In this document: piece by piece, positions 7,442-17,180 of the stretch | How the letters are laid out: every line of letters starts with the position of its first letter | Position numbering within the stretch: position 1 is the first letter of the stretch | Origin: an uncultured Fibrobacterota bacterium | GTDB lineage: Bacteria > Fibrobacterota > Fibrobacteria > Fibrobacterales > Fibrobacteraceae | DNA: 62,981 bases | Direction of reading: 5' to 3' | NCBI GenBank assembly: GCA_903876665.1 | Contig: CAIRAY010000191.1 | Coordinates: 1 to 62,981 of the forward strand | Notes under the pieces: model-generated | The model's input: only the letters and a program-made list of their open reading frames with translations | Told to the model about the DNA's origin: nothing | The model's database searches: none | Program-made: the position numbers and the translations under genes

Positions 7442-8599
7442 TTACATGTACTTCTGCAAAACATGTTTGCTGGATACGAAGTAATCGAGGCCCGAGGCCA
7501 GCGTGGCTGCGGTAATGATTCCCATCACGGTGTCGGGTAGGTATTTCCAAATGGCGGGCCAGCCCGGAATGATGGTCTGTAGCGGATCCAAAGCGCCCAC
7601 CAGGATGATTAGAATGCCCCCGCCCTGAATGGCGGTTTTCCATTTTCCGCTTTGACGGGCAGGCATCACAATATTTTGTGTTGCGGCTAAAGTGCGCAGA
7701 GTTTCTACGCTGGATTCCCGGAAATAGATGAGAGCGACCATCCAAATATGGGCGTAGCCCGAGGCCATGAAGCAGAGGAAAATGGTCATGTTGGATATTT
7801 TGTCGGAGAAGGGGTCCAGGTATTTCCCTAGGGTGCTGACTTCTCCCATTTTGCGGGCCAGGTAGCCATCGAGAAAGTCGGTCACCATGAACCCTACGAC
7901 CATGAACAAGGCCAGGGACTTGAAAATGATTTTGTTGTTCTGATAATCCAGATCGTTATCGTAAAAGAATACCCAAATGAAGAATGGGGTCAGAACAATT
8001 CGGCTCATGGTCAGTTGCGACGCCACCGAAAGGGGTTGACGATGGTCGGGGTCTCGGTAGAACCAATACAAGAAAGCCGCGGTGGAAGCGCCCATGAAAA
8101 GCAGGCAGATTACCATGCTGATCTGTTGGTAATGCTCAATGTCGAGGACGTAGATCATTAATGTGAGGGTAATTGCGAGGGAGGATGCCTTACTCCAGAA
8201 GGAACCTCGGCGTAAAATCTTTCCTTCGCGGACCACACTTAGTCCATATAGAGTGTGCCCTACAACTCGGATGAGGAGAAAGAGACAGCCAACCGTTAAT
8301 ATCCAAGGGAAATCGTAATGTTTGACGAGGTTTCGAATCAGGATAGTGATCATCAGGGAAAACGCAAGCACTCCCTCTACCGAGCTTAGCCAAAGGATGT
8401 AGTAGGGCTTTTCCTCTTCGAGATAACGCAATTTAAACGTGGTGTACCAACCCATGATTGTGACCAAACCCAGGGCAATAGCCGCTGAATATTCGTGGTC
8501 CGTCCAAATGAGAAAAAAGGTCGGCAAAAATAACAGGGAACGGAATATTCGCATCACGCGCCCTTCGATCAAAACTTTGGGGGATGATTCGTCAGACAT
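7442..8599 (-). CDS. CDP-alcohol phosphatidyltransferase with long N-terminal membrane region
   Basis: A 385-residue membrane protein of phospholipid synthesis. The CDP-alcohol signature is complete: DFLDGYLARKMGEVSTLGKY followed by LDPFSD, giving D-x2-DG-x2-AR-x8-G-x3-D-x3-D. The catalytic domain occupies about the last 190 residues, the usual size of PgsA. It is preceded by about 180 residues with roughly five hydrophobic helices not found in ordinary PgsA. The head group is probably glycerol-3-phosphate, but serine or another alcohol cannot be excluded. ATG 8599 overlaps the stop of recN by 8 nt and is preferred over an upstream ATG inside recN. Last gene of the minus-strand chain. Confidence 0.8.
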   Translation of the reverse strand: MSDESSPKVLIEGRVMRIFRSLLFLPTFFLIWTDHEYSAAIALGLVTIMGWYTTFKLRYLEEEKPYYILWLSSVEGVLAFSLMITILIRNLVKHYDFPWILTVGCLFLLIRVVGHTLYGLSVVREGKILRRGSFWSKASSLAITLTLMIYVLDIEHYQQISMVICLLFMGASTAAFLYWFYRDPDHRQPLSVASQLTMSRIVLTPFFIWVFFYDNDLDYQNNKIIFKSLALFMVVGFMVTDFLDGYLARKMGEVSTLGKYLDPFSDKISNMTIFLCFMASGYAHIWMVALIYFRESSVETLRTLAATQNIVMPARQSGKWKTAIQGGGILIILVGALDPLQTIIPGWPAIWKYLPDTVMGIITAATLASGLDYFVSSKHVLQKYM

Positions 8600-10250
8600 G
8601 TTTTTCCTCGAGAAGTTTGCGGGCGTGCAAAAGAACGGCCTCCGATTTTGGGTCACCGAGCATGCGGGCTATTTCCTGGATGCGGGTTGTCCCGTGAAGG
8701 GGGGTTATTTGTGTGTGAGTGCGAGACTCCAGTTCGTGTTTGCTTACGCTGAACTGGGCGTTGGCGCGGCTGGCGACTTGATGGAGATGGGTAATGGTCA
8801 GAACTTGATGGCTCTTGCCCAGCTCGTGCAGGCAGGTGCCGATACGATGAGCGATTTCGCCACTGATCCCACTATCGACTTCGTCGAAGACAAGAACCGG
8901 AATCAGATCCCGCGTGGCAAGGACGGATTTGAAGGCAAGAAGTACGCGGGAAAGTTCTCCGCCCGAAACCGCGAGACGCAGGGATTTTTTCCCTTCGCCA
9001 GCGTTGGGGGCCATCATGAATTCGACTCGGTCCTGTCCGCTCGGGGTTGGTTCACTGGGTTCCATTGCCGTGGAGAATGTGGCTTTGGCCATGCCGAGTT
9101 CGCGGATCTGCGACTGCACTGCGGTGTCCATGCGCAGGGCGGACGCAATGCGGAGGTCATGCAGGACTTTGGCGGTTTCGAGGACCTTCTTGTGACCTTC
9201 CTTGACCCGGCGCTCGAGCAAAGAAAGTTCGTCATCCAAATTTTCCAGGGTGCTGAGTTCCTTGCGGCGACGATCGCGTAGCTCGATGAGGCCACTCAAA
9301 TCCGTATGGTATTTCCGTTGAAGTTTCTGGAATTGAGCCATGCGGCCGTTGATTTTTTCAATCTCGGCGGCCGAGGGACCTTCGGATTTTCCGGTGCCGC
9401 GAAGTTCGCGCAATAGTTCGCGAAAGATGATTTCGGATTCCTCGATTTGGGGTGCGAGTGCGGCGATGGCTTTGCTTTGAGCGGCCAGGGATCCAATGGC
9501 TTTTTGCAGGGAGCTCAGTTTGTCGAGCATTCCCTCATCGCCATCGAGCAGGTCTAGGGATTGATCGATATAGCGGCGTTTTTGCTCTTGCCCTTCGGAT
9601 TCGGATAAGCGCGCTTCCAAGGCGGCATCTTCTCCGGCAACCAAATTGGCTTTGGTCAGTTCCTCGGATTGAAATTGCAAAAACTCTTTTTGCTGGGATA
9701 GCTCGCTGGCCTTTTTGCGCAAATCCCCTTCTTCTTGCAGAGAGCGCTGCCAATCCTTCCAGGCCAGCTGATAGGATTGCAAGGCCTTGGCATGGTCTCC
9801 GTAGGCATCCAGAAGGTCCACATGGGTGCGCACATCCCGCAACAGAACTTGTTCGCTTTGTCCGTGCAACTGGATGAGCATGTCCCCCAGGGCGGAAAGG
9901 TCGGAGATGTTCACGAGTGCCCCATTGATGCGGGCGCGACTTTTTCCGCTCGCCAGGATTTCGCGCTGGATGGCGATTTCACCATCGTCGGTGTCGATCC
10001 CCATGGACTCCAGTTTGGCAAGGACTGCGGGCAGGTGATTGACTGCGAATATGGCTTCAACCAGTGCCTTTTCCTCTCCGTTGCGGATCATTTGTGCGGT
10101 GGCGCGCTCGCCGGCACAGAGCTTCAGGCTGGTCAGGAAAACGGATTTTCCTGCGCCAGTTTCTCCGGTGACTGCGGTGAAGCCGGGCTCAAACGAAATA
10201 TCGGCGTCCTGAATCAAGGCCAGGTTGGAAATGCGAATTTGTTTCAGCAT
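8592..10250 (-). CDS. recN: DNA repair protein RecN
   Basis: A 552-residue SMC-like ATPase of double-strand-break repair. The N-terminus has ISNLALIQDADISFEPG and Walker A GETGAGKS; a coiled-coil middle region follows; the C-terminal half has the signature SGGELSRV, Walker B VLVFDEVDSGISG and ITHLHQVAS. Length and domain order are normal for RecN. It lies 9 nt downstream of the NAD kinase gene and overlaps the phosphatidyltransferase start, so it is translated as part of the aromatic/NAD kinase unit. The pairing of NAD kinase with recN is common in bacteria. Confidence 0.95.
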   Translation of the reverse strand: MLKQIRISNLALIQDADISFEPGFTAVTGETGAGKSVFLTSLKLCAGERATAQMIRNGEEKALVEAIFAVNHLPAVLAKLESMGIDTDDGEIAIQREILASGKSRARINGALVNISDLSALGDMLIQLHGQSEQVLLRDVRTHVDLLDAYGDHAKALQSYQLAWKDWQRSLQEEGDLRKKASELSQQKEFLQFQSEELTKANLVAGEDAALEARLSESEGQEQKRRYIDQSLDLLDGDEGMLDKLSSLQKAIGSLAAQSKAIAALAPQIEESEIIFRELLRELRGTGKSEGPSAAEIEKINGRMAQFQKLQRKYHTDLSGLIELRDRRRKELSTLENLDDELSLLERRVKEGHKKVLETAKVLHDLRIASALRMDTAVQSQIRELGMAKATFSTAMEPSEPTPSGQDRVEFMMAPNAGEGKKSLRLAVSGGELSRVLLAFKSVLATRDLIPVLVFDEVDSGISGEIAHRIGTCLHELGKSHQVLTITHLHQVASRANAQFSVSKHELESRTHTQITPLHGTTRIQEIARMLGDPKSEAVLLHARKLLEEKHV

Positions 10251-10259
10251 AATGGGGTA

Positions 10260-11144
10260 TTATCCTTTCGCCGAGGCTTTGATCTTGGGTTTTCCGGTCC
10301 AGCCAAGTTTGCTACGGAGGGCTTCCACAAATCCAAAGTGGTTAACCTGGATAAAATGGGTGCACCATTTCGATTTGGAAAGCTCCAGGCGGTGGCCCGC
10401 TCCGAGAATGGGTCCGGGCCGTCCATCTGCCCAAATGCGGACGGGATGGCCGTTGCATTCCTGCAAGGTCAGGTTGGTTTTGTCTGCGGAAATAACCAGC
10501 GGGCGCACGGAGAGGGAACATGGATTAACAGGATTCAGAATAAAGGCTTCAGTGGCTGGGTGAAGAATGGGGCCACCCGCCGAGAGGTTGTATGCAGTAG
10601 AACCCGTTGGAGTTGAAATGAGAAGGGAATCGGCCCAATACTCGGTGAGATGGCTCCCATTCAGTCTGGCTTCGAGGTCCACCATGTGCTGGGGGTCCAT
10701 GGCTTGGATTTGTACCTCGTTCAACACGGTGTCGCGCACAACGATTTTCCGTCCGTCATAGATGACAAAGTCAAGCATGATTCGGGGGCATATCGTGAAT
10801 TTTCCGGAGATGAGCATGTCGAGGGTGGCTTCCAATTCTTCCAAGTGGTACTCGGCCAAAAATCCGAGCCGCCCGGTGTTCACCCCAAGGATGGGGATGT
10901 TGCGGGAAAGGGCGATGCGGGCTGCGGAAAGCACGGTTCCATCGCCTCCGATGGCGAGCAAGGCGTCGCATTTTTTTAGCTGGGATTCGCTGACCAATTT
11001 TAGTTTAGATGTGATGGATCCGAGTACGTCAATCGCCAAAACCTTGGTTTTGGGATTGTGGCCTGCCCAATCTGCAATGCGGGCTAGGGCTTGGGGTAGC
11101 TGTTCGGAGCGGCCAGGCCAGGCGATGATTCCAATGGATTTCAT
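10260..11144 (-). CDS. nadK: NAD kinase
   Basis: Phosphorylates NAD to NADP in the cytoplasm. The 294-residue protein has the catalytic GGDGT motif after LLAIGG, the LGVNTGRLGFLAE segment, LNEVQIQ and the TPTGSTAYNLSAGGP glycine-rich loop typical of the family. The start ATG 11144 shares ATGA with the stop of the EPSP-synthase-like gene, which is preferred over the longer frame beginning at 11192. Downstream recN follows after 9 nt. Confidence 0.93.
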   Translation of the reverse strand: MKSIGIIAWPGRSEQLPQALARIADWAGHNPKTKVLAIDVLGSITSKLKLVSESQLKKCDALLAIGGDGTVLSAARIALSRNIPILGVNTGRLGFLAEYHLEELEATLDMLISGKFTICPRIMLDFVIYDGRKIVVRDTVLNEVQIQAMDPQHMVDLEARLNGSHLTEYWADSLLISTPTGSTAYNLSAGGPILHPATEAFILNPVNPCSLSVRPLVISADKTNLTLQECNGHPVRIWADGRPGPILGAGHRLELSKSKWCTHFIQVNHFGFVEALRSKLGWTGKPKIKASAKG

Positions 11145-12457
11145 GTGATCCCCAATCTGGATTGCAGGCCGGGAAATTCTAGCTCCAGGCATTCGGAGCC
11201 ATCAAGTTCGGTGTGGCCGTGGGCGATGCGGCCTAGAACGGTGAGGGCAAGGGCAACGCCAGGTTCTTCTCGTGCGTCAAAGGATGCGGAATCGAGTTCT
11301 TCGCGGCCCCGCACCACGATTCCCTCTTCATAGACCCCAACTTCTACTCCCGCTTTTTTGAGGTTGGCGGTCATGATTTCGAGCACCCGGTGCCTCTCCT
11401 TGGCTTCGTGTTCGGGCAGGCGCAGAATGGATTCGCCTTCGGCAAGGCTTGCAGCGATCGATAGCAATGGGACTTCCTCCGTGCAGGTCATCATGATATC
11501 GGCGGAAAATTTTCGACCGACCAAACGCTTACAGGATTGGACGCGAATGGAGCCAAACTGGTCACCATAGCGCTCTTTTTTTTGCACGACCTCGATATTG
11601 GCTCCCATGCGCTTCAGGGCGTTGAAGGCTCCGGCGCGGCCTGGATTGAGGCAGACATTGCGGATGGTGGCTTCGGAGCCCGGGATGACTGAGGCAAGAA
11701 TTGCCAGGGCGCAGGCTTCGGTGGGGTCACCGGGTACAAATACCTCTTTGCCCGCAAGCACTTTGCAGGGTTCGAGTTTGGTCAGGAATTTCTTTTCGAA
11801 TTTCTGCCCTTGGAGCCTCGCCATGCGACGGGCCAGCTCGTCCATTTCTTCGGCGCCGGTGGTCTCAATGAGGATGGGGGCTCCGAAAAAGGCGAGCATT
11901 CCACAAAGCTGGTCGCGGGTGGTGGCCTTTTCTTCGAGGGCGAGAGGGAGCTCATGCAGGAGGGCCTGAAGAAGAATGCGGATTCTGGTGAAGTGGGGGA
12001 TTTCACCGGAGGGGGCAAGCTTCCAACGCAGATCGGGCGCAGAGAAACTCCACAGGCCCTTTTCCCATTTGCCTTTGAACTGGCCGGTCAAGGATGTCTG
12101 CAGATTGGCCTCGGCGGTTTCGCCTCCAAAATCAAAAAGGGTTTCGTGGTCCCGGGAGAGGATGCAGAGGGCCAGGTGGCGAGCCAAATGGTTTTGTGGT
12201 AAAGATTGAAAGGGGGAAAATGACCCGGAGAGGCCTGCGCCTTCAATTTTCCAGGTAGAGTCACGATGGCTGCATTCCATGTGGTTTGCTTGCATCCAAA
12301 CTGCAAAGTCTTGAGAAATGGTTGTGATGGGGCAGTCGTCAATGAGAGTCCGTCCCCGCGCGAGAGCTCCCAGCGTCATGGCAAATAGTAGCATTTCCCG
12401 ATCGGGACTGACCGAAAGGTCCCCGTGTAGGGCTTGTCCGCGTTGGATGCTTTTCAT
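11141..12457 (-). CDS. EPSP synthase-family protein lacking canonical active-site motifs
   Basis: A 438-residue protein with the length and repeat layout of 3-phosphoshikimate 1-carboxyvinyltransferase (AroA). Recognisable pieces are LARGRT, VPGDPTEACALAILASVIPGSEATI followed by NPGRAGAF, the EEVPLLSIAAS acidic segment and LPEHEAKERHRVLEI near the end. However, GSKSxSxR is replaced by SPDREMLLF, the NAGT loop by PQNHLAR, the SSQ motif is absent, DHRxAM reads DAREEPG, and the lysine before FPDYF reads ELEFPG. Gene context (tyrA and chorismate mutase upstream) is that of aroA. It may be a strongly diverged enzyme or a paralogue with another job. ATGA overlaps on both sides. Confidence 0.7.
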   Translation of the reverse strand: MKSIQRGQALHGDLSVSPDREMLLFAMTLGALARGRTLIDDCPITTISQDFAVWMQANHMECSHRDSTWKIEGAGLSGSFSPFQSLPQNHLARHLALCILSRDHETLFDFGGETAEANLQTSLTGQFKGKWEKGLWSFSAPDLRWKLAPSGEIPHFTRIRILLQALLHELPLALEEKATTRDQLCGMLAFFGAPILIETTGAEEMDELARRMARLQGQKFEKKFLTKLEPCKVLAGKEVFVPGDPTEACALAILASVIPGSEATIRNVCLNPGRAGAFNALKRMGANIEVVQKKERYGDQFGSIRVQSCKRLVGRKFSADIMMTCTEEVPLLSIAASLAEGESILRLPEHEAKERHRVLEIMTANLKKAGVEVGVYEEGIVVRGREELDSASFDAREEPGVALALTVLGRIAHGHTELDGSECLELEFPGLQSRLGIT

Positions 12458-13566
12458 GAACGAATCCTTACGGGGAATCCTGCGGCTTCTAGTAGTTTAG
12501 ATGCAATGGCGGCTTCTTCGGTTGTTTTGAATCCGAGGAGGAGTGTGCCACCAATTCCTTCTCGCACTTTGGCGAGTTCGATGTCGAGAATATTTAGTTT
12601 GGATGCTGAAAGCGGTTGCACTACCCGAAGAATGGCTCCGGGCTCGTCCGGGAGCTGGACCAGCAGCTCGTGAAGGCTGTGGGTAAAGCCTTTGCCTGGA
12701 GCAGAAAGGGAGGAGCGTACTTCTGCGCCCTTTTCAAATACCCCTTGGAGTGCCTGGTTCGATTCGGGCAAGTCCTGAACCAAATTGCGGATGGTGCCGA
12801 GCGACTGTTCCATTTCGCCAATTCCCGAAAGGATTTCGGAGCGGTTGGTGGTGACAATGTCGCGCCACATTGGCCAAGGAGATGCCGCGATGCGGGTCAT
12901 GTCCCGGAATCCCCGTCCGGCAAGGTGCTGGTGGTTTTTTTCGACGATGCGTGGGGAGAGGCCCGATGCCAGCGCAGTGGAAACCAATTGGGGCACATGG
13001 CTCAGGCGGGCCATGATGCGGTCGTGGTCCGGAGGGTTCAGGACAACATAGTGCGCGCCCACGGCGGTGACCAACTCTAAAAGCAAGGAATAATCGCTGG
13101 CAGGGGTTCCTTCGCGGGGGCAAAGAATCCAATAGGCGTTTTCAAAAAGGGAGCTGTCAAAATGTTCAACGCTGCGCTTTTCGGAGCCGGCCATGGGGTG
13201 GCCACCGACAAAGCAAAAATGCCCGGGTAGCTTCGACCCTTGCGTACAAATTGCATTTTTGGTGCTCCCGATGTCGCTGACCAGAATGGGCGGACCCGCA
13301 TGGGCGGGAATGGTCTGGAGCTGTTCCAAGGTTTGCTGGATGTGCGAAATCGGTCCACAGAGCAACACCAGGTTGGCTCCTTGAATACTTTGTGCGAGAT
13401 CGGAGTAGGGGAATGCTTGGTCCGCAAGTCCAAGTTCCAACGCGCGTTTGCAGGTTTCAGGACTGGATACGGCGCGGATGTGAACAGCGTGCCCGGTTTG
13501 TTTCAGGGCGGCAGCAATGGAGCTTGCCAGTAATCCAAACCCGACTAGCGTGACATTTGCCTTCAC
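12454..13566 (-). CDS. tyrA: Prephenate dehydrogenase with ACT domain
   Basis: Converts prephenate to 4-hydroxyphenylpyruvate in tyrosine synthesis. The 370-residue protein opens with the NAD-binding VTLVGFGLLASS loop, has VSDIGSTKNAI, the catalytic-histidine segment GGHPMAGSE, and helices with NPPDHDRIMARLSHVPQ. Residues about 295-370 form an ACT domain (LHELLVQLPDEPGAILRV), suggesting feedback control by an aromatic amino acid. Start and stop overlap neighbours by ATGA, so translation is coupled to chorismate mutase upstream and the AroA-like gene downstream. Confidence 0.9.
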   Translation of the reverse strand: MKANVTLVGFGLLASSIAAALKQTGHAVHIRAVSSPETCKRALELGLADQAFPYSDLAQSIQGANLVLLCGPISHIQQTLEQLQTIPAHAGPPILVSDIGSTKNAICTQGSKLPGHFCFVGGHPMAGSEKRSVEHFDSSLFENAYWILCPREGTPASDYSLLLELVTAVGAHYVVLNPPDHDRIMARLSHVPQLVSTALASGLSPRIVEKNHQHLAGRGFRDMTRIAASPWPMWRDIVTTNRSEILSGIGEMEQSLGTIRNLVQDLPESNQALQGVFEKGAEVRSSLSAPGKGFTHSLHELLVQLPDEPGAILRVVQPLSASKLNILDIELAKVREGIGGTLLLGFKTTEEAAIASKLLEAAGFPVRIRS

Positions 13567-13838
13567 GCGGTCTCCTCTTGGTGATCTGCCTCGGTATTGC
13601 GGGTTTCTTCCATGATGACCTGGAATATCCTTTGAAGGGATTCTGCAGGAAGCGGGCCTTGATTTTGCTGGGTGATGCGCAAGAGGACTTCGGCTTCGCG
13701 GGCAGGGTCGAAGACTTGGGTGCCTGCGTTTCGCTTCAGTTTTCCAATTTCGACCGCGAAGGTTGCCCTCTCATTGAGGAGTGCGATCAGACGGGAATCC
13801 AGAGAATCAATTTTTTTGCGCCAATCGGAAATTTGCAT
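13563..13838 (-). CDS. Chorismate mutase, AroQ type
   Basis: A stand-alone 91-residue AroQ helical chorismate mutase making prephenate, the substrate of the next gene's product. Family features are WRKKIDSLDSRLIALLNERA, the AVEIGKLKR lysine helix and DPAREAEV with the Asp-Arg-Glu trio, followed by RIFQVIMEE. It is the first gene of the aromatic chain; the upstream gap to the signal-peptidase-like gene is 38 nt. Confidence 0.9.
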   Translation of the reverse strand: MQISDWRKKIDSLDSRLIALLNERATFAVEIGKLKRNAGTQVFDPAREAEVLLRITQQNQGPLPAESLQRIFQVIMEETRNTEADHQEETA

Positions 13839-13876
13839 GCGAAAAAAAATAGCTTAAATGCGAGGAGCTAATTAGG

Positions 13877-14731
13877 TTAATGTTTGAAATTAGCGAGGGA
13901 AAGGGGAATCCTGGAGCCGAGCATGCGGGATTGGGGAATGAATCCCAGCTCACGGCTGTCGACGCAGTCCCGAGCTTTTAGGCAGACCACGAAATATAAA
14001 TTTTCATGGATGCGGATTCCCTCGACTCGGGTCGAGTCTTTCCAGGCTTCCCGGCGCACTTCCACTTTGGAGCTTCCGTGTTCGTTGCGCAGAACCTGCA
14101 TTTCTACAAGCCGGATTTCTTGCCAATTCAGGTTTCCTAGCTCCCTGATCTTGACTGGAATGTTGTTGATTTGCGCGCTGACGGCCTTCTCCAGCGGGGC
14201 TTCGCGGTTGTCGATCCAAAGGGATGCACGGATTTTGACGGGCTTCTTGGGGTGGACTTGCTGATACAATTTCATGGCAAGGTCAAATTCTGCCGTGCCT
14301 AGCTTGGAGAACACCAAGGAATCCCCTTTTTTGGGGATGCGAATGGTGGCGTTTTCCAGAAACCAGGATTCCTCGCTCAGACGGCGCTTGAAGCCGGGGC
14401 CGGTGATTTTTCCGTTGGTTTCGCCTTGGATAGAGGTCCCGGGGGTGCCCGCCAGAATTCTGAGAATGCGGTCTCCGGCCCTTGTTCCCAAAAGGACCGG
14501 GGCACCGGGGTGCGCCTCTTCGATACACCAAGGAAGTTTGCAAATCCAGACCCAGGCCCCCGGTTTGAAATCCGGTGAGATGGATCGGTCTGGGACTTTT
14601 ACGCCCTCAACGACCCAGATGCGCAAGGCCAAGGCGAGAAGCAGGAAAGTCACAAATCCGGCAATTTTTACGCCCAATCTCCAGGTGGAGTGTTGGCGCA
14701 TCAGGGCTTGGGACGGCCGGGGCTTTGCCAT
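13877..14731 (-). CDS. lepB: Signal peptidase I-like protein without the catalytic lysine
   Basis: A 284-residue S26-family protein with one N-terminal membrane helix (about residues 23-42). The serine motif VPDRSISPDF keeps a serine (Ser50) where SxMxP is expected, but Met is Ile. In the GDxxxKRxxGxPGD box the sequence is GDRILRILAGTPG, with Leu90 where the general-base lysine belongs. The C-terminal box is well kept: ARDCVDSRELGFIP. It follows lepA after 3 nt, the classic lepA-lepB order. Either it is an inactive or altered paralogue with another LepB elsewhere, or a different lysine serves. Confidence 0.75.
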   Translation of the reverse strand: MAKPRPSQALMRQHSTWRLGVKIAGFVTFLLLALALRIWVVEGVKVPDRSISPDFKPGAWVWICKLPWCIEEAHPGAPVLLGTRAGDRILRILAGTPGTSIQGETNGKITGPGFKRRLSEESWFLENATIRIPKKGDSLVFSKLGTAEFDLAMKLYQQVHPKKPVKIRASLWIDNREAPLEKAVSAQINNIPVKIRELGNLNWQEIRLVEMQVLRNEHGSSKVEVRREAWKDSTRVEGIRIHENLYFVVCLKARDCVDSRELGFIPQSRMLGSRIPLSLANFKH

Positions 14732-14734
14732 GGG

Positions 14735-16561
14735 TTAATCGTCGTCTCCACCGCTTCCGGCGTCGTTCAGGGAAAGGACGGCCAGGAAGGCCTTTTGAGG
14801 AACTTCCACCGAGCCGATGTTTTTCATGCGCTTTTTGCCCTCTTTTTGCTTCTCGAGCAGCTTGCGCTTACGGGAAATATCCCCGCCGTAGCACTTCGCG
14901 GTTACATCCTTGCGGACTGCCTTCACCGTGGTGCGCGAAATGATTTTGCCCCCGATGGCGCCCTGAATGGCGACATCGAATTGCTGCCGGGGAATCAGGT
15001 CTTTGAGGCGGACGCAAATTGCCGTGCCGTAAGTGGTCGCCTTGTCCTTGTGGATGATCACGGAGAACGCATCCACGGGGTCCCCGTTGAGGAGGATGTC
15101 AAGCTTGACCAGATTATTTTTGCGATAGCCGCAGGGATCGTAATCCAAGCCCGCGTAGCCCCGGGAAACGGATTTCAAACGGTCATAGAAGTCGAACATG
15201 ACTTCACCGAGGGGAAGTTCGTATTTGAGGATCACCTTGAATTCGTCCAGGTATTCCATGGTCTTGAATTCTCCGCGCTTTTCTTCGCAGAGCTTCATGA
15301 GAGGGCCCACATATTCTTTGGGAGTGAAAATCTGGGCCTGGATGTAAGGTTCTTCGATATGGTCATAGCGGGAGGGATCGGGGAGCTTGCTGGGGCTCTC
15401 GATCGCGACCATGCTTTCGTCCGCCATGAAGACGTGGTATTCCACGTTCGGGGCGGTGGTGATGATGTCCACATTGAATTCCCGGTCGAGCCGCTCCTGC
15501 ACGATTTCCATGTGCAGAAGTCCCAGGAACCCTGTGCGGAAGCCAAATCCCAGCGCTTCGGAAGTTTCGGGGAGCCAGGAGAGGGCTGAGTCGTTCAGCT
15601 GCAATTTTTCCAGAGCGTCGCGGAGGATTTTGTAGTCCTCGGGGTTGGTGGGGTAAATGCCCGAGAAGATCATGGGCTTGACGTCTTTGTAGCCAGGAAG
15701 CTGGGTTTGGGACGGATTGTCAATGGAAGTCACGGTGTCGCCAATCTTGATGTCGGCGATCTTCTTTACGTTGGCCAGCATGTAGCCCACTTCTCCGGGC
15801 TCGAGGCTCTGCTGAACATTGCGCTTCATAGTAAAGGTGCCGACTTCGCTAACCAAGTATTCGGCACCGGTCTTCATCATGCGGATTTTGGTGTTTTGGC
15901 GGATGGAGCCCTCGACTACGCGTACATAGCTGATCGCGCCACGGTAGCTGTCGTAAACGGAGTCGAAAATGAGGGCTTGCAGAGGATTCTCGAGTTTTCC
16001 CTGGGGTGCGGGGATCTCATCGACAATTTTATTGAGAACATCGATGATGTTGATGCCGGCTTTCGCAGAAATGCGAGGGATGCTGGCGGGATCGTACCCA
16101 AGCAATTCCCCAATCATGTCCGCAACATGATCCGGATTGGCACTGGGAAGGTCGATTTTATTGATGACCGGAATAATGGTGAGATTATTTTCGATCGCCA
16201 AATAAAGATTGGAGAGGGTTTGGGCCTCGATGCCTTGGGAGGCGTCCACCACGAGGATCGCACCTTCGCAGGCGGCGAGGGAGCGGGAGACTTCGTAAGT
16301 GAAGTCCACATGCCCCGGCGTATCAATCATGTTGAGCACATATTGGCCATCAGGGCGCTCGTACATCATGCGGATGGCGTGGGCCTTGATGGTGATTCCC
16401 CGCTCGCGTTCGAGCTCCATGTCATCGAGAACCTGGGCCATCATTTCATTGCCCACCACGGTCCGGGTGGTCTCCAGAAGCCGGTCGGCCAGGGTAGATT
16501 TTCCGTGGTCAATGTGGGCGATAATGCTGAAATTTCTAATGTTGGAAGTAGGTGTTGCCAT
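14735..16561 (-). CDS. lepA: Elongation factor 4
   Basis: Ribosome back-translocation GTPase. The 608-residue protein has G1 [14 protein letters not shown], the RERGITIKA switch, G3 DTPGHVDF, G4 NKIDLP and G5 SAKAG, followed by EF-G-like domains and the LepA-specific C-terminal tail ending in a stretch with ALKxL-type lysines and [12 protein letters not shown] 16561 starting [10 protein letters not shown] is chosen over an upstream ATG because the conserved domain starts directly after it. First gene of a lepA-lepB pair; the divergent cyclophilin gene starts 65 nt away. Confidence 0.96.
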   Translation of the reverse strand: MATPTSNIRNFSIIAHIDHGKSTLADRLLETTRTVVGNEMMAQVLDDMELERERGITIKAHAIRMMYERPDGQYVLNMIDTPGHVDFTYEVSRSLAACEGAILVVDASQGIEAQTLSNLYLAIENNLTIIPVINKIDLPSANPDHVADMIGELLGYDPASIPRISAKAGINIIDVLNKIVDEIPAPQGKLENPLQALIFDSVYDSYRGAISYVRVVEGSIRQNTKIRMMKTGAEYLVSEVGTFTMKRNVQQSLEPGEVGYMLANVKKIADIKIGDTVTSIDNPSQTQLPGYKDVKPMIFSGIYPTNPEDYKILRDALEKLQLNDSALSWLPETSEALGFGFRTGFLGLLHMEIVQERLDREFNVDIITTAPNVEYHVFMADESMVAIESPSKLPDPSRYDHIEEPYIQAQIFTPKEYVGPLMKLCEEKRGEFKTMEYLDEFKVILKYELPLGEVMFDFYDRLKSVSRGYAGLDYDPCGYRKNNLVKLDILLNGDPVDAFSVIIHKDKATTYGTAICVRLKDLIPRQQFDVAIQGAIGGKIISRTTVKAVRKDVTAKCYGGDISRKRKLLEKQKEGKKRMKNIGSVEVPQKAFLAVLSLNDAGSGGDDD

Positions 16562-16626
16562 AGTATGTCTGCTGAAATGCCCAAAATTAGATATATTTTC
16601 ACACCACAAACTTAAAGGCGCATCGA

Positions 16627-17166
16627 ATGATACTCAAGCGAATCATGATTTTAGTGATATTGGTTCTGGTTGGCAGCATTTCCGCTGGCGACCTGAAGAC
16701 CTTCAATGTTGATTTCAAGGGAGTCCAGTCGCTGAAAGCGGTGATTCAGACCCATGAAGGCGCCATCACGGTCGACCTGGATTTTCGCAAAGCTCCCAAC
16801 ACCGTGGCCAATTTTGTTGATTTGGCCAGGAAAGGTTTTTTTGATGGCCTGACTTTCCATCGGGTAATTCAGCGCTTCATGATTCAAGGTGGCGATCCCA
16901 AAGGGAACGGCAGCGGCGGTCCTGGCTATAGCATCCCTTTTGAAAAGAACGATCTGAAGCACGAGATCGGCGTCATTTCGATGGCAAACAATGGCGACCC
17001 CAATTCGGGCGGTTCCCAATTTTTTATCGTACAATGGCCCCAGCCACATCTGGACGGAAAACATACCATTTTCGGAAAAGTCGTTGATGGGCTCGATGTC
17101 ATTTATCGCATAGAGCAGAACGATCCGATGACTAAAGTCGAGATCGTAGAAACGAAGGCACCTTAA
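16627..17166 (+). CDS. Secreted cyclophilin-type peptidyl-prolyl isomerase
   Basis: A 179-residue cyclophilin with a signal peptide (about residues 1-20, ending GSISA). The catalytic segment [15 protein letters not shown], the loop [10 protein letters not shown], the ISMAN strand, GGSQFFI and [12 protein letters not shown] are all present, so the enzyme should be active in periplasmic protein folding. AGGCG lies upstream of ATG 16627. The next gene begins 14 nt after its stop. Confidence 0.92.
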   Translation: MILKRIMILVILVLVGSISAGDLKTFNVDFKGVQSLKAVIQTHEGAITVDLDFRKAPNTVANFVDLARKGFFDGLTFHRVIQRFMIQGGDPKGNGSGGPGYSIPFEKNDLKHEIGVISMANNGDPNSGGSQFFIVQWPQPHLDGKHTIFGKVVDGLDVIYRIEQNDPMTKVEIVETKAP

Positions 17167-17180
17167 TCAAGGATTCCTGG

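Noticed and set aside
7124-7540. Plus-strand frame of 138 codons before the phosphatidyltransferase end
   Set aside because: It runs from the MITE-like end through a half palindrome into the antisense of a real gene; composition is not protein-like.
14690-15589. Long plus-strand frames opposite lepB/lepA (also 15707-16615 and 8439-9281)
   Set aside because: They are antisense shadows of clearly conserved minus-strand genes with matching codon-position bias.
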